From: Solidesulfovibrio alcoholivorans DSM 5433
GTDB lineage: Bacteria > Desulfobacterota > Desulfovibrionia > Desulfovibrionales > Desulfovibrionaceae
Assembly: GCF_000702665.1 (NCBI RefSeq)
Contig: NZ_JNJA01000019.1
Location: 1-64,000, forward strand
Length of the DNA: 64,000 nucleotides
Reading direction: 5' to 3'
The position numbers and the translations under genes are program-made. Below the pieces are notes generated by a model. The model did no database searches. It was not told where the DNA came from and saw only the letters and a program-made list of their open reading frames with translations. Below are positions 26,369 to 34,327 of the stretch, one piece after another. Every line of letters begins with the position of its first letter. Position 1 is the stretch's first letter.

Positions 26369-26832
26369 GCGGCCTTTTCATCCGCAAGGCGCGCATCCAG
26401 GACGTCAAGCATATCCACGCGCTGCTCATGCACTGCGCGAACAAGGAATTCCTGCTGCCGCGCTCGTTCAACCAGCTCTACAGCCACCTGCGGGATTTCT
26501 TCGTCCTGGCCGAGCACGATACGCCGGGCATCCTCGGTTGCTGCGCCCTGTCCATCACCTGGGACGACATCGCCGAGATCCGCTCCCTGGCCGTGGACGA
26601 GCGCATCCAGAAGCAGGGCTGGGGCGGCAAGCTGGTCGAGGCCTGCCTGTCCGACGCCGTGACGCTCGGCATCTTCAAGGTCTTCACCCTGACCTACCGG
26701 CCGCATTTCTTCGAACGCCTGGGTTTCGCCCCGGTGGAAAAGGAGAAGCTGCCCCAGAAAGTCTGGGCCGATTGCATCCATTGCCCCAAGTTTCCGGAGT
26801 GCGACGAAAACGCGCTGTTGATGGAAATGTAG
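26365..26832 (+). CDS. GNAT acetyltransferase, ArgA-like (N-acetylglutamate synthase candidate)
   Basis: The 155-residue GNAT protein has the acetyl-CoA loop in ERIQKQGWGGKLVEACL. The shape IRKARIQDVKHIHALL, then EIRSLAVDE, LTYRPHFFERLGF and the terminal WADCIHCPKFPECDE matches the short, stand-alone ArgA type known from bacteria that lack the kinase domain. It would start arginine synthesis by acetylating glutamate. The cysteine-rich tail is typical of that subgroup. It is coupled to the upstream thioredoxin gene, which may be chance. Other GNAT substrates remain possible. Confidence 0.75.
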   Translation: MSGLFIRKARIQDVKHIHALLMHCANKEFLLPRSFNQLYSHLRDFFVLAEHDTPGILGCCALSITWDDIAEIRSLAVDERIQKQGWGGKLVEACLSDAVTLGIFKVFTLTYRPHFFERLGFAPVEKEKLPQKVWADCIHCPKFPECDENALLMEM

Positions 26833-26846
26833 GGTGGCGATCGCTT

Positions 26847-26865
26847 AAAAAGTGATGCACTTTTT
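26847..26865 (+). terminator. Short A/T-rich hairpin after the acetyltransferase gene
   Basis: AAAAAGTG and CACTTTTT flank ATG and end in a T run, 14 bp after the stop codon. It is a candidate rho-independent terminator, although its stem has few GC pairs. Confidence 0.4.
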
Positions 26866-26891
26866 GAGCGGAAAAATAATAATTCGATACG

Positions 26892-26930
26892 GCGTTCCCG
26901 AAAGGCGCAGAAAACGGGTTTCGGGAACGC
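26892..26930. terminator. 12-bp inverted repeat between acetyltransferase and hpt genes
   Basis: GCGTTCCCGAAA and TTTCGGGAACGC are perfect complements separated by 15 bases. No T run follows, so it may be a terminator, a leader hairpin of hpt, or an operator. Confidence 0.35.
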
Positions 26931-26980
26931 GGTGAAATGGCGGCCGGCGACGGCCGCCGCAATCCGGATTGCGGGGAGAC

Positions 26981-27514
26981 ATGGCGGAAACGTTGCGCGA
27001 AGTGTTCGGGGAGGCGGCCGTGGCCGCCCGCGTGGCCGAGCTGGGCCGCGAGATATCGGCCCATTACGCCGCCGTCGGGGCCGCCGACGGTGACGTGGTC
27101 ATGGTCGGCGTGCTCAAGGGCGCGCTGCCGTTCATGGCCGACCTGCTGCGCGCCCTCGATTTCTGCCCGACGCTCGATTTCGTGCGCGTGGCCAGCTACG
27201 GCGCGGGCACCTCGCCCGGCGCGCTCAAGTTCCTCATGGACCTCGAAACCGACATCGCCGGCCGCCACGTCCTCGTGGTCGAGGACATCGTGGACACCGG
27301 CCGCTCCCTGGCCTATCTCCTTGGCATGCTTCAGGAGCGTTCACCGGCCAGCCTCAAGGTTTGTTCGCTGCTCGACAAGGCCTACCGCCGCGTGGTCGAC
27401 GTGGCCGTGGACTTCGTGGGGTTCGAAGCGCCGCCCGTTTTCCTGGTCGGCTACGGCATGGATGTGGGGGAGCGGCTGCGGCGTCTGCGCGGCGTGTACG
27501 AACTGGTGCAATAG
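26981..27514 (+). CDS. hpt: Hypoxanthine phosphoribosyltransferase
   Basis: The 177-residue protein has a type I phosphoribosyltransferase fold. VVMVGVLKGALPFMADLLR near residues 38-56 and the PRPP loop VVEDIVDTGRSL near 95-106 are diagnostic, and the final VGYGMDVGERLR is typical of the hypoxanthine/guanine enzyme. It salvages hypoxanthine and guanine to IMP and GMP. The ATG at 26981 follows GGGGA; a TTG 12 nt upstream is also in frame. It has no obvious operon partner. Confidence 0.87.
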   Translation: MAETLREVFGEAAVAARVAELGREISAHYAAVGAADGDVVMVGVLKGALPFMADLLRALDFCPTLDFVRVASYGAGTSPGALKFLMDLETDIAGRHVLVVEDIVDTGRSLAYLLGMLQERSPASLKVCSLLDKAYRRVVDVAVDFVGFEAPPVFLVGYGMDVGERLRRLRGVYELVQ

Positions 27515-27576
27515 AAAGTGGCCCCGAATTTGCATGATGGTTGCGAAAAAATGCAACCCACAGTGGGAAAAGCGCC

Positions 27577-28626
27577 ATGATTGTTGCCTGCCCGAATTGC
27601 CATTCCAAGTTCAGCCTGCCTGACGACAAGATCGGAGCCTCCGGGGCCAAGCTGCGTTGCGGCAAATGCCGCCACGTGTTCCACGTCGATCCGCCGGCCG
27701 CCCCCGAGATTCCGGACGCCGGGGGGCTTGCGGACTTCGATTTCCCCGACGACCTCGCGCCCACGCCTCCGGGTCGCCAGGAGCGGCCCGCCGCGCCGCC
27801 TGCCGCCGAAACGGCCAAGGCCGCCATGCCCGACGACGACGTGCCGCCGGACCTGTTCCACTCGGAAACCTACGAAGGCAAGGACGACGACGGCGACGCA
27901 GTGGACAACGGGCCGGTCAAACCCGGGTTCAGCCTCGACGACGTGGCCAACATAACCCTGCCCGGCAGTTCGGTGTCAAAAGAACGACGCAAGCGCGTCG
28001 CCGTCATCATGGGCGCGGTGCTGCTCATCCTCGCGGCCACCGTCGCCGCCGTGTATTTCCTGAACCTCTGGCCCGGCAAGAAGGCGGCCAAGGACGCCGC
28101 GCAGCCGCCGGCGGCCACGGCCCCGGCCACGCCGGGACAGCCAGCGGCGGAAAAGGCCGCCCCGGATAAGCCGGCCGCGGAAAAGCCCGCGCCTGCCGCC
28201 GACGCCGCGAAAAAGCCCGGGGAGACGGCCAAGGTCAAGGACATCATGTTGCAAAACGTCCGCCAGTACTACGTTTCCAACGAAAAGGCGGGGCAGCTGT
28301 TCGTGATCGAGGGCAAGGCCGTCAACAACTTCAAGACGCCCAAGGAAATGATCAAGATCGAGGCCACGCTCTTCGACGAAAAGGGCGGCTCGCTCGCCAG
28401 CCAGGAGGAACTCGCCGGCAACACGGTGTCGCTTTTCCAGCTCCAGGTCATGACCCGCGACGAACTGAAAAACGCCCTGACCTCCCAGGTCGGCGTGCTC
28501 ACCAACAACACCAATATCGCCCCGGGCGGCGAGACGCCGTTCATGGTCGTGTTTTTCGATCCGCCCGAAGCCGTCAAGGAGTTCGGGGTCAAGGTGGTGG
28601 ACGCCAAGGACCCGCCCCGGCAGTAG
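27577..28626 (+). CDS. MJ0042 zinc-ribbon / DUF3426 membrane protein
   Basis: The 349-residue protein has an N-terminal MJ0042-type zinc ribbon (two CxxC pairs: CPNCHSKFSLP near residue 5 and CGKCRHVF near residue 29), a Pro/acid-rich linker, one membrane helix near residues 145-165, an Ala/Pro/Lys-rich spacer and a C-terminal DUF3426 domain (about 225-345) of beta-sandwich character. Such proteins are common in deltaproteobacteria; the function is unknown. It lies 1 bp before radA, so the two are co-transcribed. Confidence 0.8.
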   Translation: MIVACPNCHSKFSLPDDKIGASGAKLRCGKCRHVFHVDPPAAPEIPDAGGLADFDFPDDLAPTPPGRQERPAAPPAAETAKAAMPDDDVPPDLFHSETYEGKDDDGDAVDNGPVKPGFSLDDVANITLPGSSVSKERRKRVAVIMGAVLLILAATVAAVYFLNLWPGKKAAKDAAQPPAATAPATPGQPAAEKAAPDKPAAEKPAPAADAAKKPGETAKVKDIMLQNVRQYYVSNEKAGQLFVIEGKAVNNFKTPKEMIKIEATLFDEKGGSLASQEELAGNTVSLFQLQVMTRDELKNALTSQVGVLTNNTNIAPGGETPFMVVFFDPPEAVKEFGVKVVDAKDPPRQ

Positions 28627-28627
28627 C

Positions 28628-29974
28628 ATGGCGGGCAAGCCCAAGCGGATTTTCACCTGCTCGCAGTGCGGCGGCGTCGCGCCGACGTGGCACGGACAGT
28701 GCCCCCGCTGCGGGGCCTGGAACACCCTGGTCGAGGGCATGGCCCGGCCCAGGGCCGGCGGCGCGGCCGGGCTTGCCGCCCCGGCCGGCGCGCCCATCCC
28801 CCTGGGCGAGCATCCCGACGAGGATTTCCGCCCCTTTCCCACGGGCCTCCCCGGCCTCGACCGCGTACTCGGCGGCGGGCTCACCCCGGGCGGCGCGGTG
28901 CTGCTCGGCGGCGAACCGGGCATCGGCAAATCCACGATCCTGCTCCAGCTGGCCGGCATGGCCGCGGCCGCCGGCCGCCGCGTGGTCTATGTTTCGGGCG
29001 AGGAATCCCTGGCCCAGCTCAAGGCCCGGGCCGAGCGCCTGGGCGTGCTCCACGAAGGCCTGCTCGCCGCCGCGAGTACCGACGCCGGCGCGGCCGTGGA
29101 CGTTCTCGGCGCAACTCCCGCCCCGGACCTCGTCATCGTCGATTCCGTGCAGACCATGCACGTCGCCGGCGTCGAGGGCGCGGCCGGGTCCGTGTCCCAG
29201 GTGCGCTCGGTCGCGGCCTCGTGCGTGGAAGCGGCCAAGCGCGGCCAGGCCTGCCTCGTCCTCGTCGGCCACGTGACCAAGGACGGCCAGATCGCCGGCC
29301 CCAAGCTGCTCGAGCACATGGTCGACACCGTGCTCTATCTCGAAGGCGAGCGCCGGCATCTCTTTCGCATCCTGCGCGTGCTGAAAAACCGCTACGGCCC
29401 GACGGACGAGCTGCTCGTCATGGAAATGCGCGAGCAGGGCCTGTCCGAGGTGCCCGATCCCTCGACGTTTTTTCTGGGCGACCGCGATCCGGCCGTGTCC
29501 GGTTCGGCCGTGGTCATGGCCGTGGAGGGGCGGCGGCCTTTTGCCGTGGAGGTGCAGGCCCTTGCGGCCAAATCCTTCCTCTCCGTGCCGCGCCGGGCGG
29601 CGCTCGGGCTCGACGTCGGCCGGCTGCACCTGCTTTTGGCGGTTTTGGAAAAGCGCCTGCGCCTCAATCTCGGCCAGGCCGACATCTACGCCAAGATCGG
29701 CGGCGGGCTCAAAATCCAGGACCCCGGCCTCGACCTCGGCATCGCCGCTTCTGTCCTGTCCTCGTTCTACGACCGTCCCCTGCCCGCCGGCGCGGTTTTC
29801 TGGGGCGAGGTGGACCTCTCCGGCCGCATCCGCCCCGTTTCCGGCCACGAGGTACGCCTCAAGCAGGCCGAACGCCTGGGCTACGGGCCGGTGCTCGGCC
29901 CCGACGCCGGCCGCCTCGGCCCCAGGCTGGGCGACCTCGGCGAACTGGCGCGCCTGCTTTTCTCCAAAGCGTAA
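28628..29974 (+). CDS. radA: DNA repair protein RadA
   Basis: The 448-residue protein has a C4 zinc finger (CSQCGG and CPRCGAW, residues about 11-35), a RecA-like ATPase core with Walker A GGEPGIGKST (about 97-106) and the RadA-specific KNRYG motif (about 254-258), and a C-terminal Lon-like domain. RadA promotes branch migration of recombination intermediates. The ATG follows the stop of the DUF3426 gene by 1 bp. The length and domain order are standard. Confidence 0.97.
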   Translation: MAGKPKRIFTCSQCGGVAPTWHGQCPRCGAWNTLVEGMARPRAGGAAGLAAPAGAPIPLGEHPDEDFRPFPTGLPGLDRVLGGGLTPGGAVLLGGEPGIGKSTILLQLAGMAAAAGRRVVYVSGEESLAQLKARAERLGVLHEGLLAAASTDAGAAVDVLGATPAPDLVIVDSVQTMHVAGVEGAAGSVSQVRSVAASCVEAAKRGQACLVLVGHVTKDGQIAGPKLLEHMVDTVLYLEGERRHLFRILRVLKNRYGPTDELLVMEMREQGLSEVPDPSTFFLGDRDPAVSGSAVVMAVEGRRPFAVEVQALAAKSFLSVPRRAALGLDVGRLHLLLAVLEKRLRLNLGQADIYAKIGGGLKIQDPGLDLGIAASVLSSFYDRPLPAGAVFWGEVDLSGRIRPVSGHEVRLKQAERLGYGPVLGPDAGRLGPRLGDLGELARLLFSKA

Positions 29975-30027
29975 CCACGCCGGTTCGCCGCTGCCGAATC
30001 GCGGTTTGACCCTGGCCGGGCTTTGGT

Positions 30028-30045
30028 GCATACAAAAAGGTATGC
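30028..30045 (+). promoter_or_regulatory. Hairpin across the treZ start
   Basis: GCATAC and GTATGC flank AAAAAG and would pair in the mRNA. The right arm contains the first possible treZ start codon (30042). The loop carries the only Shine-Dalgarno-like AAAAAGG. This could limit initiation at that codon, or leave 30051 as the true start. Confidence 0.35.
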
Positions 30046-31901
30046 AACGAATGCTCTCCGGGTCGTTGCCGGTCGGCCCGCAAAAAACCGGCCCCGCCAC
30101 CTGGCGCTTCACCGTCTGGGCGCCCAAATGCAAACGCCTTGCTCTGCTTCTCGACGCCACAGGCGTCACAGTGCCCATGGAACCGCTGCCGGGCGGCTAT
30201 TACACGGCGGAAGTCCCGGGCCTGGCGGACGGGGCGCGCTACTGGTTCGTGCTGGACGGCGGGACGCGCCGCGCCGATCCGGCCTCGCGCCACCAGCCGG
30301 ACGACGTCCACGGCCCTGCGGCCCTGGTCGATACCGACGCCTTCGCCTGGACCGACGCCGCGTTTGTGCCGCCTGCCCCGGACCGGCGCGTCTACTACGA
30401 AATCCACGTCGGCACGTTCACGCCGCAGGGCACGTTCGACGCCGTCATCGACCGGCTGCCGCATCTGCGCGCGCTCGGCGTCACCTGCCTCGAGCTCATG
30501 CCCGTGGCCCAGTTCCCGGGCGGGCGCAACTGGGGCTACGACGGCGTCTTTCCCTTTGCCGCAAGCGAAGCCTACGGCGGCCCGGCCGGACTGGCGCGTC
30601 TCGTCGACGCCTGCCACGGCGCAGGGCTGGCCGTGGTCCTCGACGTGGTCTACAACCACCTCGGCCCCGAAGGAAACTACCTGCGCGATTTCGGGCCGTA
30701 CTTCACCGACCGCTACCGCACGCCCTGGGGCGAGGCCGTCAACTACGACGGTCCGGGCAGCGCGGGCGTGCGGGAGTTTTTTATCCAAAACGCCTTGTAT
30801 TGGTTGCGCGATTTCCACATCGACGGCCTGCGCCTGGACGCGACCCACGCCATCTTCGACCAGGGGCCGGTCCATGTCCTGGCCGAGTTGGCCGGCCGCG
30901 TGGCCGACTGGCGCGCGCGCGCCGGGCGGCAGGCGTTTCTCGTGGCCGAAACGCACGTGAACGACCCGGCGGTCATCACCGACGCGGCCGTCGGCGGCAT
31001 GGGCCTCGACGGCGTGTGGAACGACGATTTCCACCACGCCGCGCACGCGCTGTTGACGGGCGAGCGGCGGGGCTATTACGCGGACTACGGTTCCCGCGAC
31101 GACCTGCTCCTGGCCATGGCCGACGGCTTTGCCTACGCCGACCGCCCAAGCCCATTTTTCGGCCACGTGCGCGGCCACTCGGTCGCGCATCTGCCGGCCG
31201 ACCGCTGCGTCAACTGCATCCAGAACCACGACCAGGTCGGCAACCGCGCCAGGGGCGAGCGCCTCGTCTCGCTCATCGGCCCGGCCGCCGCTCGCGTGGC
31301 CGCCGCGCTGCTCCTTCTTTCCCCGGGCTCGCCGCTTCTTTTCATGGGCGAGGAGTGGGGCGAGACGCAGCCGTTTCTCTATTTTATCAGCCACCTCGAT
31401 GCCGGGCTGGTGGACGCCGTGCGGCGGGGGCGCAAGAAGGAATTCGCAAGCTTTCGCTGGCGCGGCGCGGTGCCCGACCCCTTCGACGTGGCCACCTTCG
31501 CCGCCAGCCGGCCGGACTGGGCCAGGCCCGCCGCGCCCGGCCATGCGGCCATGCTCGCCTGGTACACGGCGCTCCTTGCCCTTCGCGCCGGGAGCCCGGC
31601 CCTTTGCGAGACGCGGCGGGAGCGCGCCAACGTATGGCCCCTGGACGGATTTGGAGCCCTGGCCATGGAGCGCCGGGGCGCGGACGGGCGTTTCCTGCTC
31701 CTTTGCAACTGCGGCAAGCGGGCGACGCGCGTCAGCGTCGGCGCGTCCGCTCCGAACCGCGACTACACGCGCCTGTGCGACAGCGACGAGGCGCGCTTCG
31801 GCGGCGCGGGCGCGCGCCTGCCGGGACGCCTCGCCGCGACCATCACCCTGCCGCCCCTTTGCGCCGTGGTGTACAAATGCGAGGAGGGCTTTGGCGCATG
31901 A
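30042..31901 (+). CDS. treZ: Malto-oligosyltrehalose trehalohydrolase
   Basis: The 619-residue GH13 enzyme cleaves maltooligosyl trehalose to release trehalose. It has an N-terminal carbohydrate-binding beta domain, then GH13 signatures: VVLDVVYNHLGPEG, the nucleophile region HIDGLRLDATHAI, the acid/base FLVAETHVND and NHDQVGNRARGERL. It is the first gene of a three-gene operon and overlaps the GH57 gene by ATGA. Starts at 30042 and 30051 (an in-frame ATG three codons on) are both possible; see the hairpin at 30028-30045. Confidence 0.93.
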   Translation: MQRMLSGSLPVGPQKTGPATWRFTVWAPKCKRLALLLDATGVTVPMEPLPGGYYTAEVPGLADGARYWFVLDGGTRRADPASRHQPDDVHGPAALVDTDAFAWTDAAFVPPAPDRRVYYEIHVGTFTPQGTFDAVIDRLPHLRALGVTCLELMPVAQFPGGRNWGYDGVFPFAASEAYGGPAGLARLVDACHGAGLAVVLDVVYNHLGPEGNYLRDFGPYFTDRYRTPWGEAVNYDGPGSAGVREFFIQNALYWLRDFHIDGLRLDATHAIFDQGPVHVLAELAGRVADWRARAGRQAFLVAETHVNDPAVITDAAVGGMGLDGVWNDDFHHAAHALLTGERRGYYADYGSRDDLLLAMADGFAYADRPSPFFGHVRGHSVAHLPADRCVNCIQNHDQVGNRARGERLVSLIGPAAARVAAALLLLSPGSPLLFMGEEWGETQPFLYFISHLDAGLVDAVRRGRKKEFASFRWRGAVPDPFDVATFAASRPDWARPAAPGHAAMLAWYTALLALRAGSPALCETRRERANVWPLDGFGALAMERRGADGRFLLLCNCGKRATRVSVGASAPNRDYTRLCDSDEARFGGAGARLPGRLAATITLPPLCAVVYKCEEGFGA

Positions 31902-34327
31902 ACCGCTATGTCTGCATCCACGGCCATTTCTACCAGCCGCCCCGGGAGAACCCCTGGCTCGAGGAGGTCGAGGTCCAGGATTCGGCCCACCCCTACCACG
32001 ACTGGAACGAGCGCATCACCGCCGAATGCTACGGCCCCAATTCCGGCTCGCGCATCCTGGACGGCGACGGCTTCATTGTCGATATCGTCAACAACTACTC
32101 CAAGATCAGCTTCAATTTCGGTCCCACGCTGCTGTCCTGGCTGGACAGGCACCACCCGAGGCTCCACCAGGCCATCGTGGACGCGGACCGGCTTTCCATG
32201 GAGCACTTCGACGGCCACGGCTCGGCCCTGGCCCAGGCCTACAGCCACATGATCATGCCGCTGGCCAACCGGCGCGACAAGATCACCCAGGTCAAATGGG
32301 GCGTGGCGGATTTCCGCGCCCGCTTCGGCCGCGACCCCGAAGGCATGTGGCTGCCCGAAACCGCCGTGGACCTGGAAACCCTCGCCATCCTGGCCGACGC
32401 CGGCCTCCGCTTCACGATCCTGGCCCCGCGCCAGGCCGCGCGCGTGCGCCGCCTGGACGAAAGCGGCGGCGACTGGTGGGACGTGTCCGACGCCCACGTG
32501 GACCCCACCGCGCCCTACCTCGTGCGCCTGCCGGACGGGCGCGATTTCACGGTTTTTTTCTACGATGGCCCCATCTCCCAGGACATGGCCTTCGGCGACA
32601 TGCTGGAAAGCGGCGAGACCATCCGCGACCGGCTCATGGCCGCGTTCAGCGACGACCGCGACTGGCCGCAGATCGTAAGCGTCGCCACGGACGGCGAAAC
32701 CTACGGCCATCACCACTCCTACGGCGAGATGGCGCTCACCTACTGTCTGTCGCTGCTTGAGGCCGACCCTTCCGTGGAGCTGATCAACTACGCCGCCTAC
32801 CTCGACCGTCACCCGCCCCGGCACGAGGCGGAAATCTTCGAGGACTCGTCCTGGAGCTGCATCCACGGCGTGGAGCGCTGGCGCGCGGACTGCGGCTGCA
32901 ATTCCGGCATGCACCGGGATTGGGGCCAGGGCTGGCGCGCCCCCCTGCGCGAGGCCATGGACTGGCTGCGCGACGCCTGCGCGGCGATCCTCGACAAGGA
33001 GGGGCGGCGCTGCTTCACTGATCCGTGGCAGGCGCGCGACGCCTACGTCGCGGTGGTCGGAAACCGCGAAGAGGCGAGCCTGGACGCCTTTTTCGCGGCC
33101 CACGCGAAAAAGGGCCTGACCCCGGGCGGGCGCATCGAGGCGCTCAAGTTCATGGAGCTTTCGCGCCACGCCATGCTCATGTTCACGAGTTGCGGTTGGT
33201 TTTTCGACGAGGTCTCGGGCATCGAGACCGTACAGATCCTCCAGTACGCCGCGCGCGCCATCCAGCTTGCCGGGGAGCTCGGCGGCGGAGACCTCGAAGG
33301 GCCTTTTGCCGCGATCCTGGAAAAGGCCCCGAGCAACGTCCTTTCCTCGGGCAGGGAAGCCTACGAGCGCCACGCCAAGCCCGCGGCCGTGGACATCATG
33401 CGCGTGGGCGCGCATTTCGCCATCTCCTCGCTGTTCGAGGCCTACGACGAGCACTACGCCTACGGCTGCTACCGCGTGAGCGGGCGCGACGAGAAGCGCG
33501 AAACCGCCGGCCGCGCGCGTCTGCTCACCGGCCGGGCCGTCATCGAATCCGTGATCACCGGCGAACGCCTGGACGCCACCTTCGCCGTGCTCCACGTCGG
33601 CGGCCACAACCTGACCTGCGGCCTGCGGCGCTACCGCGACGCCGCGAGTCTCGCCGCCATGGAAGCCGACCTGCGCCGGGTCTTCGAGCGCGGCGACCTC
33701 GCCGAAACCATCCGCGCCCTGGACGCCCATTTCGAGACCCACACCTTTTCCCTCCGCGACCTGTTTCGCGACGTGCAGCGCAAGGTGGTGGCCGAGGTCC
33801 TCGCCCCGGAATTCGACGCCGCCGAAGCCATGTACCGTCGCATCTTCGAGGACGACTACCCCATCCTCAATTTTCTCCACTGGATCTCCATGCCCGTGCC
33901 GCGCCACTTTCTGGACGCCGCCGCCTTTGTCGTGGAAACGGACATCCGGCGGCAGCTCGCCGGCGAAGTCATCGACCTCGAACGCCTGGACGGGAGCATC
34001 GAGGACGCCAAGCGCTTCGGCCTTTCCCTGGACTACGAGCGCCTCGGCATGGAAGGGGCGCGCTGGGTCAACCGCTTTGTGGAGGCCTTCGGCGAGGACT
34101 TCGAGAACATCGCGCTGCTGACCAACGTCAAGGAGGCCCTGGACAGGCTGCGCACCCTGCCCATGGGGCTCAACCTGTTCAAGGCGCAAAACGTGGCTTT
34201 CGAACTGTCCCGCAGCCGCTATCCCGGCAAGCGGGACGAGGCTGCCGCCGGGGACGAAGAGGCCGGGCGTTGGGTGGCGCTTTTCTCCGTGGTGGCCGAA
34301 GCGCTCAAGGTGAGGTTGCCGCAATGA
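31898..34327 (+). CDS. GH57-family glycoside hydrolase with DUF3536
   Basis: The 809-residue protein starts with the GH57 motif CIHGHFYQPPRENPWLEEV and has GMWLPETAVDLETL and SVATDGETYGHHHSYGEM, which supply the catalytic-site acidic residues of GH57 alpha-glucan enzymes, followed by a long DUF3536 region. Its activity is undetermined. Between treZ and treY it most likely trims, transfers or debranches alpha-glucan to supply TreY. Both junctions are ATGA overlaps, so the three proteins are made in step. Confidence 0.87.
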   Translation: MNRYVCIHGHFYQPPRENPWLEEVEVQDSAHPYHDWNERITAECYGPNSGSRILDGDGFIVDIVNNYSKISFNFGPTLLSWLDRHHPRLHQAIVDADRLSMEHFDGHGSALAQAYSHMIMPLANRRDKITQVKWGVADFRARFGRDPEGMWLPETAVDLETLAILADAGLRFTILAPRQAARVRRLDESGGDWWDVSDAHVDPTAPYLVRLPDGRDFTVFFYDGPISQDMAFGDMLESGETIRDRLMAAFSDDRDWPQIVSVATDGETYGHHHSYGEMALTYCLSLLEADPSVELINYAAYLDRHPPRHEAEIFEDSSWSCIHGVERWRADCGCNSGMHRDWGQGWRAPLREAMDWLRDACAAILDKEGRRCFTDPWQARDAYVAVVGNREEASLDAFFAAHAKKGLTPGGRIEALKFMELSRHAMLMFTSCGWFFDEVSGIETVQILQYAARAIQLAGELGGGDLEGPFAAILEKAPSNVLSSGREAYERHAKPAAVDIMRVGAHFAISSLFEAYDEHYAYGCYRVSGRDEKRETAGRARLLTGRAVIESVITGERLDATFAVLHVGGHNLTCGLRRYRDAASLAAMEADLRRVFERGDLAETIRALDAHFETHTFSLRDLFRDVQRKVVAEVLAPEFDAAEAMYRRIFEDDYPILNFLHWISMPVPRHFLDAAAFVVETDIRRQLAGEVIDLERLDGSIEDAKRFGLSLDYERLGMEGARWVNRFVEAFGEDFENIALLTNVKEALDRLRTLPMGLNLFKAQNVAFELSRSRYPGKRDEAAAGDEEAGRWVALFSVVAEALKVRLPQ

